A stretch of 64,000 nucleotides of DNA, taken from NCBI GenBank assembly GCA_949752745.1, contig OX457032.1:9128271-9192270 (forward strand). The letters run 5' to 3'. The notes below the pieces were generated by a model. That model saw only the letters and a program-made list of their open reading frames with translations, searched no databases and was not told the origin of the DNA. Numbering within the stretch: the stretch's first letter is position 1; every line of letters starts with the position of its first letter. The DNA is from Protula sp. h YS-2021. Its lineage: Eukaryota; Annelida; Polychaeta; Sabellida; Serpulidae. Shown one piece after another: positions 1 through 12,037 of the stretch. A program made the translations under genes and the position numbers.

Positions 1-3000
1 ACACCTTGAAAAAAAAACAACTTTAATTTACACTCATTTCTAAGAGGGTGAAAAGTTTTGAAACGTAAAATACATACTAATAGAAACTGAACCAGCACTT
101 AAACTTGGCAAATCGAATTGTAGGTAAAAGGGAAAGCAACTCCAATTTTACCCTAATAGATTTGCCTAAGAATACAACAAAGCTTTTAAAAAAGAACTCA
201 AAGTTTTTCTGCGACAAGAGAGCAAAGCTTGCAGCACACCTGACTCCAATTTTTCATTCGGGATTTGCTGGTAGTTCGCTCCCACGAAAACCTTCTCTCC
301 TATTTTGTAACAAGCGCCGTAGAAAACAGACTAAGCCGATATTAAACATGTAAATAACACCGTGTGGTATTAAAACAACCTAAAATTGAGCGTATGACAT
401 GTATAAATACAGTTATTTGATTTTAACATTCAAAAAAGCACGATTTAAAAACAAAAAAAATATGAAGTCCAAAACTACTTTACAGACGTGTATAAAAGCT
501 GACACCAGGTTGAACACAACGCTGGCCTGAAACATACCAAGGTTTGCACAATGATATAACATTCAGGTTAAATAAATCTTAAATATTTCAAGTAAAAAAG
601 AAACTTAAAATGGAAAGAAGCGAAACTACATCGCTGACCTTGTGACCCGAACTTGTGACTGATTATCGTTTCGCTGCCCTAGATGCTTTCGCTCCCTTTT
701 TAATACGAGAACCTAGAAAGGAGCTAACTTGTCTACACGCAGAATATAATTATTTTTAAGGATTACACCACACAATAGAAATGAGCAGAAAGATTTCAAT
801 AAATACAACCGATAAAAAGTTGGGTTTGATGCTGAAAACAGTGTAATTTTGACATAAAACGAAGTGCGGCTTTACTTTATTGCTGCTAACTATTTTAAAC
901 CAGAAAAATTGTTCCTGCTATGCGAACAACCTCCTGAACGATAAAAAGCCTAGAAAGATGTCTAATCTTCCCAACAGGTAAAGTACGTTCGAACAACGTG
1001 AAATACACGGTACATGCTTTTATAATTAAACACAAGAGTTGTTTACCTCCAGAAGAAACTGGCATTCTTTTCTAGCGTGACACGCACCCCACAAAGGCAA
1101 GACATTTAAAAACACCGATTATAGGTCCAAAGCCAAAATGAATACACTACACAACGTTTCCTACCAATTTAATTCTCCCTAAATGCCGAGAGACGTTTAC
1201 GGAAAGCAAACGACACTAAGAAGGGAGCTGTAACAACCGAGCTTTCTGTGTCAAATTAAAAAAAATGGTAGAAATTAGTTATTTTGTTATCTTATTCTAA
1301 TAATCAAAAATTGATGGTTTTAATAACAAAAAGTTTCTGGATATTATTATTGGTTGTGCCCAAAAATTTGTTTTCGCCGCTTGTGTAATGTTTGCTCATT
1401 AACTCTTCCCTATTTTCAGTGTTTGATAAAAAAATGCAAAATTTGATCCGGACTTTCAACATTTGTCTTGAAATAGTGGATGTTGCTCTAAAAGGACTTA
1501 AATTAAATGCAACTCCAGCAGGCGCTCGTAAATATCCTCTGCCTAATGCTTTGTCTGTAACTGCGAGTATTTGAGATTAGCTTCCAGTTTGTTTAGAATG
1601 TTTTTTGATCACGTGATTGCCAAGTCACGCACTCTTCACGTTTTAGGTCTTCTGCAATTTTGTGACATGGCACGTTTGGCTGAAGAGAGGGAGCCCCTGG
1701 AATTGCCCGGGGTAATTTTCGACAAATGCTTGCTCTTCCAGGTTTGTCACTGGGAGAGAACACGGTAGTTTTGGTGTTCGAAGGAAAAATAGCCATACAA
1801 ATGCCAGATTATTGAGACTGATGGGACCCAAGGGCTGGTGACCAAGGGTGGCACCAACTAATAATGGTGAGAACTCTTGGAGAACACAAGTGTTCAAAAG
1901 AACTACCCCGAGCCTCTAAAATGCTCTTTGAGGAATTCACTCTACTAAGAAATTTTGCCAATTTGTACGCTGTGTGGTTGTCTTTTTATTTTTGCAAAAG
2001 AAGTTTCAGGGTCACCTCCCCGGCCACATATTCGGGAAATAAATAATAGACAATCGCTTGGAAAGGACGATTGAAAACCCACTTCTCCCGTAGCGAGAAG
2101 GAGTTTCAGATCTGAGTATGAAGAGGATGCCGCGTAGTTATTTAAATGATTTATGTTTGATATTTGATGTGATTAATTGATATGTCAAGTAACTGAAACG
2201 TGACACTATTTTTAAGCATCCTGTTGTTTAATCGGTGTCTAAAATGTTCAGGATTTAGTTGTGTGACACTGCTTAAATCACATCATTTCTTTGGCATATA
2301 AACAGTTTCCTCCCTTTACTGGGAAAAATAGTTTCAAGTTACGGATGGTGCGTGATCGGGAATAATACAATATCCGGCAAGATTGGTAGGACTCAAATTT
2401 TTTATGCTTGTGGGTTAAGCAAAGTTATTTATTCATGAAATCAACACTTAAGTCAAGATATAACGAGGTAAATTAGTTTACGATTCATGTTTAGTGTTAA
2501 GATCAGTCGTTAAAGCTTTTTTTGCCACCACGAGCTTGGTCAGGCCCCTCATACCGAAATGTATGATTTCTGATACCGTATAAAGCGTATTAATCACAAA
2601 CCCAGTGTTTTCCGAAGCTAACTCCGTTTTGTCACATGATTCAGTTATATGAACTACTGAATTCATGTCACTTGCATCGAGTGTATCGCTGACAAAATAG
2701 TTCAGGCTCAACCGGAGTTGCTACCGGATATCATTCAATTCGTTAACCTGCGATCGTATCGAAACACTTATAACTGTGATTTTCTGTATTTTGTTCTGTG
2801 TGCTATGTTCAACTTGATCTGCTAATCTGCTCTTTGATCTGCGGCCTGATTAGCCGCCAAAGCTGCATCTATATAGCCAGAATTGTGACTTAACTGGACA
2901 TTGTTATTAGATGGGGATTAAGATTTAAATATGTTTTGGAGTATAATCCGTAGGGCTTAGTACTATAGTTAATTTTCAAATAATAGCATGGAGTTGCTTT

Positions 3001-3180
3001 TTGAAAAAGAGAAATAAATAAAGCGGGCATAAAGCGATTAAGTCGTTCAAAAATTTCCAGCAACTCAGTCTGAGGAGTAAATTGTTTAGATTTCATTTGC
3101 ATTACTCACGTAGTAGTTTGCGTTACTTAGTTTTGATTAAGTGATCACGGTAATAAATGGTATATGTATTGAAATCCACC
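1..3180. other. No recognisable gene (left flank)
   Basis: This is AT-rich sequence with only short open frames, the longest about 80 codons. None resembles a known domain and I could link none to a splice pattern. I see no tandem array, terminal repeat or RNA gene here. A diverged exon or UTR could be missed. Confidence 0.5.
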
Positions 3181-3182
3181 AT

Positions 3183-3615
3183 TGGGATCTCCAGCAGATG
3201 CATAAATGGGATCTACAGTAGAGGGATAAATGGGATCTACAGTAGAGAGATAAACGTGATCTACAGTAGAGGGATTAATGGAATCTACCGTAGAGGAATA
3301 AATGGGAGCTACAGTAGAGGGATTAATAGGACATACAGTAGAGGGATAAACGGGAGCTATAGTAGAGGGATTAATGGAATCTCCAGCGGATGGATAAATG
3401 GGATCTACAGTAGAGGGATAAATGGGAGCTATAGTAGATGGGTAAATGGGATCTACAGTAGAGGGATTAATGGGATTTACAGTAGAGGGATAAATGGGAG
3501 CTGTAGTAGAGGGATGAATGGAATCAAAAGTACAGTAGGTAAAGGGATAAATCCGGTGTACAGTAAAGAGACAAATGGGATCTATAGTATACGGATAAAT
3601 AGGATCTAGAGTAGA
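3183..3615. repeat. 24-bp minisatellite
   Basis: About 17-18 imperfect copies of a 24-bp unit, roughly GGGATCTACAGTAGAGG + GATAAAT. The period is a multiple of three and the plus strand stays open for about 150 codons, giving an 8-residue peptide repeat of the type NGIYSRGI. Base changes fall in all codon positions, so I read it as non-coding satellite. Confidence 0.9.
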
Positions 3616-4610
3616 GGGTTGCCACGATAGTCCTGGTTTTTTTCTGTTGCGTTGGTAACCATTATCAGTCTTAGTATATCTCGGTACACAAAGTTGTTTG
3701 GTTATATTTTAGCTTAATTTTGAATTTTAAGTAAATTGTCGTTTCCAGTATCAGTGACTTTAGAATCCAGATATTAAATCAAATAGATAAATTACAGATA
3801 TTTGTGAGATATCGAGGTATTTAGCAACTAGTGGTATTGGGTCGGTAATCGCTTCTCAGTTTAGCTCTAAAGCGTTTTGAAATAGCAGCCGAACTAACGG
3901 TATTCTTATTTCATTTACCAAACACTAGGAAATTAGCAAATAATACGCATTTCTATATTTATTCATGCATATCATACATAGATAAAGAAAGTGTGCTTTT
4001 TGCCATCGATAACGTAAACCACACCAAATACATGTAAGCGCAAATTATATATCAGATATCTATCAGTAAACTACCATAATTAACAGAGAAATTTATACCC
4101 AGTCTGGCTTTAATTTTCTCAAAGCCCTTTATATTTAAGATATGCGCAAATTAAGCTTCTTTAATAGAAGCGATTTTTTTGCACTTACTGAACACTTCTA
4201 GTTACATACACCGCACGAAAAGGACCACACCTAATCAAACGTTAAAAAAAGTTACGCCAGCATATAGCCACAACATATAGTTCAGTCTGTGGTCCAACAG
4301 TTCACAAGAGTTTTTGTGTTATTGATTCTATTTGTTTACCTCTAAAATGCTTAACTTCAATTGTTTGTTAAACCCTTATCGTTTACCAACTCGCCTAATA
4401 GCCAGCGTCATAAATATTTAATTGGAAGTCAAATTCTAGAAAGTAGGACGGTAATACGAAGGACTGGTGCGGTGATAAGCAATCAGTCCAATGCTAATTG
4501 ATTGTGATAATTGATTGACACAAGCACACAACGGCTATTATGAGTGGTTGCTTCGTCATGCGTTTGCGTGTGTTTTGCGTTTGTGTATTATTTTTGTTTG
4601 TCGAATTGCA
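3616..4610. other. No recognisable gene
   Basis: AT-rich unique-looking sequence between the 24-bp minisatellite and the integrase fossil. I see no coding or repeat structure. Confidence 0.45.
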
Positions 4611-4614
4611 ATAA

Positions 4615-5640
4615 AACGAATTTGGTCTGGACAAACTGAAAGCAAAATGTGTTCGTTTGTGCCATTGTCCTTTTCAAATCCTTTTGCAAGAAATGCAAGA
4701 AATCCGACTACAAAGGGAACTGTCGTACACGCTCTTCTCACAGAAGAATTCTGTTCAAGAGGTCAGATGGATCTCATTGAGATGCAGGCCATGCCGCATG
4801 GAGAACACAAATTTATTATGGCTTATCAGGACTACTAAACAAAATACTGTCCTTTGCCGAGCAAGCGGACAGCCTGTGTAGTTTTTCACCTTTTGGGCTT
4901 ATTTTCTTAACTTTGGTGCCTCATTAATTCTCTAATCCCAAACGGAATAGAGTTGACGGCAAACGTTGTGTCGGAATTAAAAGTTGTTTGGCCAGACCTG
5001 AAAATTGTTCCGATGTTGATGTTCCGAATGGCAGCGGCGATGTTCCGAGTGGCGGAGGTCTTCCGAGTGACAGCGATTATGTTCCAAGTGGCAGCAGTGC
5101 TGGTACAAGTGGCAGGGATGACGGATCGGAACAGATCGATCCGGCATTGCAGAGATAACAACAAATTTCTACGAAGAGCAAGAACGCCGCAGCAGCGTAG
5201 ATGGACCAAGCCTGACGCATGGTCAAGCGCAGTGGTAGTTATGACCGTTGGGGAACCTGGTAATAACGCTACAATCCCAATACCTCTCGTAGATCGGGGT
5301 CAATGTGATCCACTCAACTTACTGGGCATTATACAAAGTCGCAAAGAAAACGACATGTGCATTTTGGCGGTTAGGGGTTGGGCTCTGAAAGCGAGCTTTT
5401 CTAGGAATCAGTTTGATATTTGCCAACACAAATTGCTGGTTGAAAATAAGGTGAATTTAAATTGTCAAGTTTCTCTGCGTGAAGCAGTAAAATTATAATC
5501 TAAATGTGGAGGGTAAGGTTTGTGAAACGTAACTGGGCTGATAGTAAGAGGTGTGGGACAAATCGGTGCAAATGCTTCAAGGTATGTGAAATTCTCGATA
5601 CCGTCCTAGTTTGTGCTGCAGAAACAAAAAGGAAAAGAAA
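4615..5640 (+). pseudogene. Broken integrase-type transposon gene (KRAB-A-domain-containing-protein-2-like / Ginger-like)
   Basis: Fragments in all three plus frames together follow the order of a DDE integrase family found in many invertebrate genomes, where it is often annotated as KRAB-A domain-containing protein 2. Seen in order: a core start with TKGTVVHALLTEEF, then RGQMDLIEMQAMPHG and HKFIMAYQDY, a stop replacing the next codon (about 4837), TKYCPLP continuing past it, and IELTANVVSELK near 4950. The C-terminal part runs through IPIPLVDRGQCDP, SRNQFDICQHK, SLREAVKL and a cysteine-rich tail with KRCGTNRCKCFK (about 5540-5580). Stops and frameshifts separate these blocks, so the gene is dead. 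Between core and C-terminal region (5014-5110) is a short imperfect 21-bp-like repeat rich in GTTCCGAGTGGCAGCG that the family does not normally have. The family assignment comes from motif recall only. Confidence 0.75.
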
Positions 5641-5930
5641 TTTCGACTGGGAAAAATTAATGATAAGTGATAAGTACTGAAAATTTTTGACAAGGTTCTT
5701 TTATCAAGTGGTTCTTATATAAAGTGAATTAAAATTGAATGGCATATTTGTTATTTATTCTTATATTAAGTGAGTTAAAATTACATCGTATATCCGTCTT
5801 TCAAAACTACATTTTAAAGTGGCTTGGTGTGTCAGTTGGTTGAAGAAGAAAACGCTATGAATAAAAGTAGCAATAGTTTGTGAGAGGAACGTATTTTATT
5901 TATGTTTACTTTATCTACAACTACACTATA

Positions 5931-6045
5931 ATTTCAGGGAAACCAGAGAAACTATAGCTTCCCTGAAAAATTTTAGGAAAACTATAGTTTTCCTGACTCA
6001 ATCAGGGAAACTATAGTTTCCCTGAAATTAATCTTTCCCTGTAAT
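5931..6045. mobile_element. 115-bp element built entirely of serial palindromes
   Basis: Three palindromes lie in a row: 5944-5965 (imperfect), 5975-5994 (perfect, 20 bp) and 6003-6024 (perfect, 22 bp, half-site CAGGGAAACTA). Their centres are 29-30 bp apart, separated by an A/T spacer (AAAAATTTT) and an ACTCAAT spacer. Half-sites cap both ends (TTTCAGGGAAAC at the left, TTTCCCTGTAA at the right), and the flanks are TA-rich, in keeping with insertion at TA. There is no coding capacity. The layout matches the ends of the elements at 57571 and 58940. Confidence 0.75.
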
Positions 6046-6048
6046 ATA

Positions 6049-6072
6049 TATACATACATACATACATACATA
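6049..6072. repeat. (CATA)n microsatellite
   Basis: Five to six copies of the tetranucleotide CATA directly follow the palindromic element. Confidence 0.9.
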
Positions 6073-7275
6073 TGTATTGTTACTTTTTAGAATCCCTGTT
6101 AATTCTAGAAAAACAGCCAAACAAAGGCGACTTTTGTTGTTACCATTGCATAGGCGAACAGCCAATAAAAGGCTAAATATGAGTACACAGTTTTCTAAAT
6201 TATACTCTGTACTTTAAAATGTACTATGATTTCAATAATACAATGAAACATACGACGCACAAACACGAGAATTTTAGAGCTGAGAATTACACATTGTCTG
6301 TATAACAGAAACACGACTGAAAGCTGTGGATGGTGGAAGAATGCCGATATCTATGCATCATCAGTCCTGACAATGAAACGCAATTAAAACATACAGCTAG
6401 GCACACGAACAACGTGTAACAATTATTTTGAATTAATCCCATCATGTATCAGATTAGTTTACTATAAATTCGAGATGCAACCCATTCAACCGGGCAGAGT
6501 CAATAATACGAGATTAACACCAATACAACAGAGCCTAGTTACACATATGCTAAATAAACACCCATACAACCGGGACCTATCGACAAATACACAAAATCTA
6601 CATATAGCAGGTACCCATAGCAGGTATCTCTCACACAGATAAGAGATTAACAGGACCTAATCACAAACAATGCGATTCACACCATAAACAAGGCTTAGTG
6701 GCAAAAAGTTTTCGAGTGGTGTGCATTGCCCAGTGAAATGCAAACTACAGCGTATACCTTATCTGTGTTTCTCATCTTAGTTCCCCCAAAGTACAAAACA
6801 AAGCATACTCCTGCACTGTTTATTCAAAATATTCGTGTCTACGATAAAAAGCTATAACTGTTGCTCACAAAATATAAACTCTGGTCATATCCTCTTGTAG
6901 TTGGTTCATAACTTTGTTCATTTAAGCTTACGTTGCTGAATAGGAATCTGCTTATACAACAAAATGCAGAGGGTCATTTTGTTATATAATGCAGAGGGTA
7001 TTTTTCACGGGATACCCACTGCTGTTGGATGTCACATAAGACAGCTTTGCCGTAACAAAATAATGCCTTACTCTTCTTTTCTTGTCATCAGTAATTGCGG
7101 TTCACTATCCCTTTGCAGTAGAGAAAGAACTGCTACTTATGTTATACTTAATGACAGAACCATATAGTTTTTATTAATCAGAACATATTTTTAACTTTCA
7201 ATTTTTCTCAGTACATTTTGCAACATACCAACACAGTTCCTTAACCAATGTCTGTTAACCATTTTTATTGGTCTA
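6073..7275. other. No recognisable gene
   Basis: AT-rich intergenic sequence with no convincing frame or repeat. Confidence 0.45.
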
Positions 7276-7277
7276 TT

Positions 7278-7738
7278 TAGACATTGTGCACGCTGCCATT
7301 AAAATATCGGCACTACGGTTTATATAATGAACTGTCTGCGCTTCTGTAACATAATGAGTACTGTAATTTATTACCCAGAATAGCTTGTTTTTTATCGTAG
7401 CGATAAAATTATTGAAAACTGAGTCCATGTAAATTTCATTCACACCGTATAAAAGACTAGAGACTAGTTTCCTTCGTCCAATGGAATATATCTACTGTGT
7501 CCTCAATAAGCCAAATCACACATGAGGCGTAGCCCTCTTCGGGGCGTTGTAGCTCAGGTAGCAAGGTTTCCGAAGCTGAAGGGCAATGTGTATGAGGTAA
7601 GCTCCGAGATTTCTACTTTGATCTGTGTCACGTGAAGAAACACGCGATGCCTCGTCTATGACCTCACAGAAAGATATGGTAGCTGCGGCCTACAGTACGC
7701 ACTGAACTGTAACGCCAGTCCGTTTGCATGCATTATAT
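7278..7738 (-). pseudogene. Decayed copy of the acyltransferase last exon
   Basis: The minus strand aligns by eye with the last exon of the gene at 12038-15167. Near the 3' end the frame still reads VNEIYMDSVFNNF, NKLFWVINYSTHY and RSADILMAACT. The intact gene has MNEIYFGSVFNHH, NKLFWGVNYGTHY and RSVSILMKACT at the same places. The 5' part keeps ACKRTGVTVQCVL but is followed by a stop where the intact copy has Q. The middle of the exon, equal to about 12205-12440 of the intact gene, is largely deleted. This is a tandem paralogue turned pseudogene. Confidence 0.85.
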
Positions 7739-8609
7739 ATACAATTATCAAAACACGGGTCAGAAATGTACGACTGATATTTCGAAATGCAGTACTCTAC
7801 ATACTACAATTTGTACTTATAAAGTTAATTCATTGTTGTTTTTTTTTACGATTATAATTTTTATAACAAAGAAATGGTTATTTCTATTCATATTTCTATT
7901 CCTATCATTCTGCGAGTTTTTTTCTTCTCTTCATTGGTGATTTTGCTTCTTTTGAAGGGAAGCTCAAAACTCAATAGTAATGGGCTGTTCAAAATGGGAA
8001 CGCTGTAAAGGAGATTCTCCAACAGGTTTATTTTTCATAAGAATGGTCTAATGGCAATGACACCTAAAATAAGTATAACAATTAAATGTGTTGCGTTGAT
8101 TCCTCTAATGATGTTAAGTAAGCAACCAGACAATTGTACACACTCTACGCTACTGGTGGTTAGTAACAGCATTTTAAACGATCTTGAGTACAATTTATAA
8201 AAGTAACACAGTTACACTTGTCTTTTGTCTTCTATTTCACATGCACTTTGTTTTGACGAAGCATAGCAACACAAAATAAAATCATTATGCCTTGGACCCT
8301 TAGGAAAATTTAAAAAAAATAAGATGATAAAAGATAAGTAATTTATTACGTTGAACCATTTTAATAACTTTAACACACTTAATTCAGGTATAAAACGTCA
8401 AAGTAATGCATATGGGGATAAATCAATGCTGTGGTATCAAATGAAATTGAGTACTACTAATATTGTGATTGTAATACAGCTGCAAAATGTGGACAAAATG
8501 TGGGAAATGTGCACATTTCTGCAATGCTTCTATGAATGCAAAGGCTTATAGATGTCAATACACGAGAATCTACTTTTTCTTTAAAAGCATACAATCCTTG
8601 GTCGTTTAA

Positions 8610-9000
8610 AATGGCGTGATGGCTGATTGGTGGGTATAATTGGTGTCAACTTATTCTGACGTCACATTTGGCATAAATGTCAAAAACCAAAGCGGAAACT
8701 TTGTAACATCCTCAAACTTTTTCGAAATAGTGTCAGAAAAAATCCGTTGCTAATTTTCCACTGAAATAACCGGAACAACATGCTCCGGCTCGTTTCAGTA
8801 GTGCTTCCCATTGGAAATCTGCACGTTCATGCATAGAAATGGATGAATTACCATTAAGTGTTTCAAGTAGGTTTCTATTTGTTGTTGTCACTTGTCGGCT
8901 ACAAACGAAAGAACTTGATTCGATTTGCAAAACAAATTTCCCGTAATTGCTCACATGGCAGTCTTGATTCCTTTTGAGAATACAATACGTGACTGCCCAC
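8610..9000 (-). pseudogene. Decayed copy of the acyltransferase first exon
   Basis: Nucleotide similarity to the first exon (14657-15167) is visible in patches, for example TTCTGACGTCACATTTGGC against TTCTAAAGTCACATTCGGC, and a patch with CTCCGGCTCGTTTCAGTA against GTCCGGCTCACTCCAATA. The HHxxxDG motif is not preserved. With the block at 7278-7738 it makes up one broken gene about 4-6 kb downstream of the intact one. I could not find copies of the two middle exons between them. Confidence 0.6.
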
Positions 9001-9002
9001 AA

Positions 9003-12000
9003 TCTTTACTGTTTAATATACTTGAATAATACTATACCATATATCTCATACCGTTATAAATAATCTGTTGATGCTTTTAAAGCCTTCTTATTGACACTAA
9101 GCACACAAAATCAGGGAAACAATGTCTAAGGTATGGTGGGAGGGCTATTCTTACAAAGAACAGAGACTGCACATAGCCCTACACTGATGGCACTGGATTA
9201 TCCTGTTGTATAGTCTGGTAATATTTGTAGCACAATAAGTTGTGTTAATGCTGGTGCTTTTGCCACACTTTGTTTTTTGGGTTGCTCTTTTATCGTCCGT
9301 TTTCAGTTTTCACACCTCCACAATGTTCCTGGCTATAAAAATGATACAATGTATTCAACTGTGGGATCTGAATATCCAAAGTTTGAGCAATTTGACTACT
9401 TTTTTGCAAAGAACATCTTGGTTATGTATAGTTTAGCACAGATTTTAATGCAACATTTTAACTCAGATTGTACAGAAGGCTTTGAAGAATAAAAAAGAGA
9501 GACAAATTAAATTTAAAAAGTCCTACACTCTTGTGATTCGGCACCAGCCTACCAGTACATGCTACATCACAGCGCCAGTACCACGTAAAGTAGTTATATT
9601 GACCTCCAGTAACTGCATAATTCGTGCTGCTTTCAGGCTAAAACTAGAGTGCTTATGGCTGTCTTTTGCCAATGCACTGAAAATAGTTATGTTTATTTCA
9701 TGACTTAGTCAAAATTAAGTATGCGTTTAATCAGTATGATTGAAATATAAATTGACTGTATTTACAACACATTCCGTTACCTTTTAACCCAGGTGTTCTA
9801 TAAATGCATAGGGAATGAGCATGGTTTTGAACTCCGTCTGTAGGATTTGATTGTATATAAAGTTCTCCTAACTTTTTATTGACAGTGAGTACAATGGCTC
9901 ACCTAAAGACTCTCTAGGATGCCTGTACATATTGAGATAAGTTCTACTTCAGGTGATGTGTGACCACATATGCTATACCCGTGGTAAAGACTCTGTGGCC
10001 TGTCCGTCATTTGATTAAATGCTATACCTAATATCTTTGCATAAATAGTTTGCATAAATATGACTCATTCATGAGTGATGCGATTGTCGTTACTTTGGTC
10101 AACCGAAAATGTTGGTGTTGAAAAGTATTTCTTGTCCTATTTTGTATAGTTTGGCCAATTTGCATAGCTTTAATATTGATGCAATTGACATCTTTGCGTT
10201 ACTTTTTCAACAAAGTACTCTTTGGTAGCCTCTATGTTGTAGCGTTCAGTAATGCACAGTAGCTCGGTAGCAACAGATCTAGTTCTATGTTCAAACGCGT
10301 AACGTTTTTACGTTCTTGTACGGACTGAAGGGACATGTCATAGCAAACTTTTCAGCTCCACTCTTATTTTCTTACTTTAAAACACTAAAATTGGCTTGTT
10401 GCCGCCCATAAAACAAATGCTTATTTCGACCAGCGAGTATACTTAATATCAAGCAGAAAGCTTGTCACCAATTAAATGGAAACAAATACAATGTAGTAAA
10501 GTAACAAAATACTGTATCATGAGTGTTCAATAGCTTGGTGTGATTATAAGGAGACATGAGTTACCAACTACTTACGGCCCTGGGGCTTCTATTCAGAAAC
10601 AGCTTCTATTTGGTTTTAAAATGGTCACAGTAAAAATGGTTTCAGAAAAAAGCCTTTGTCCATGAGGCCCAATAAGTTTTCACAAGTACTGATAAGGTCA
10701 ATCTTCTAGCCCGCAACAAGGCACATGCCCTATTCCTTCCTCCTTCTGTCTGTACTCTAGAGCTTTATCCCTTGCTGGGCCCCACGGTGTCGCGAATAAG
10801 AATTTCAAAAGCAAGGTAAGTGCTATTTTTGTAATTTTTTATTGCTGTACCGATGCTCATTTTATCGCTTTGAGAGCCTCGGTAAAAGTGTGGTGCAGAA
10901 CGTTATTCTTTTTCTTGCTTTATTGAGCAGAAGAAAACAAACAGTTGAATTGGCGAAATAATAAATTATATTTTAATTTAAGAATTTCCGAATAGAAACT
11001 CCCTGATCTTTTATTTAGTTTCAGTATGAGAGTCTCAAAATGTCGAATTAACGTTTCAAAGCTCAGGGCTGGGTAAGTTTTTGACACTTTTTGCGAATAA
11101 AATCCGAGTTAGATCATGTCGCATATTTTATGTTTACTTAGGATTCAAGAGTCAAACATAAGACTTTGCTTTATCTCTGACAATATACCTTTATTTATGT
11201 AACAGATTTACTGTACTATAAAATGCAGATATTGGTCAAGTTTAGTTAACAAGATTTCGCCAAAAATTAATTGTTATTTTTACTCGATCGTTATCTATTA
11301 AATACAAAGAAGGTATTATTTCAGTGTGCCTTAGCATGTTTTAGCAGGTTAAATTACAACATTCGTAAGAATAGATGCAGGATATCTAGTGACTTTTAAA
11401 GCAATTTATTGATTTACACATACTAAGAGATCAGATGCTCTTATAGCGTATTCAAGTGCATGCAAAAATTCTTTGAGCTAACATTGGCTGGACCTTTAAA
11501 AATTCTTGTTCAAGCAAGCAAAAGTTATTTCAAAAATCCCATCCGCAACAATACAATTCTCCCCAAGGACGCAATGTATGCTTTTTGTCTTTTGTATATA
11601 AAAGTCGATGGACTATGTGGAAAATGTTATCAATCCACTATGAATACCATATTTTTATGTTTACAATACAATTTGCTGATTTATTTAGGTTTATTTTAGA
11701 ATTTTTCCTATTATAATATTATCCTACTGGTAATTTCTTTAACGACTAAATCCAACTGATATTATTCCCTTTACCAGACAAAACTAAATAGACTAATTTC
11801 AAACAAGTTCCAATGTTGTTAGTATTTTCCCATGCAAAGCAAATTCCTAGCTACTAATGTAAAATAAAATACTCTAAATACCTCACAAACTCTGAAACTC
11901 TTCGTTTAACTGAATCTGAACATTCAACAGCTTGCGACATTTTTACATAATCCTCATTAACAATTCATGCCGCTTCGTCTATTCATTTTATACTGTCTTG

Positions 12001-12037
12001 CAAGACCCCGTAATCCTGGTTCTTAGTCAATATTGAT
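9003..12037. other. No recognisable gene
   Basis: Three kilobases of AT-rich sequence. The open frames, including a hydrophobic one near 9242-9492, match nothing I know and lack a clear splice context. No tandem array is seen. Confidence 0.4.

Noticed and set aside
7540..7600. tRNA-like start (GGCGTTGTAGCTCAGGTAG) on the plus strand
   Set aside because: No B box or acceptor stem follows, and the stretch aligns with the acyltransferase pseudogene exon.
9242..9492. Hydrophobic plus-strand frame as a small membrane protein
   Set aside because: Two overlapping frames of similar length, no family, no splice context, AT-rich composition.
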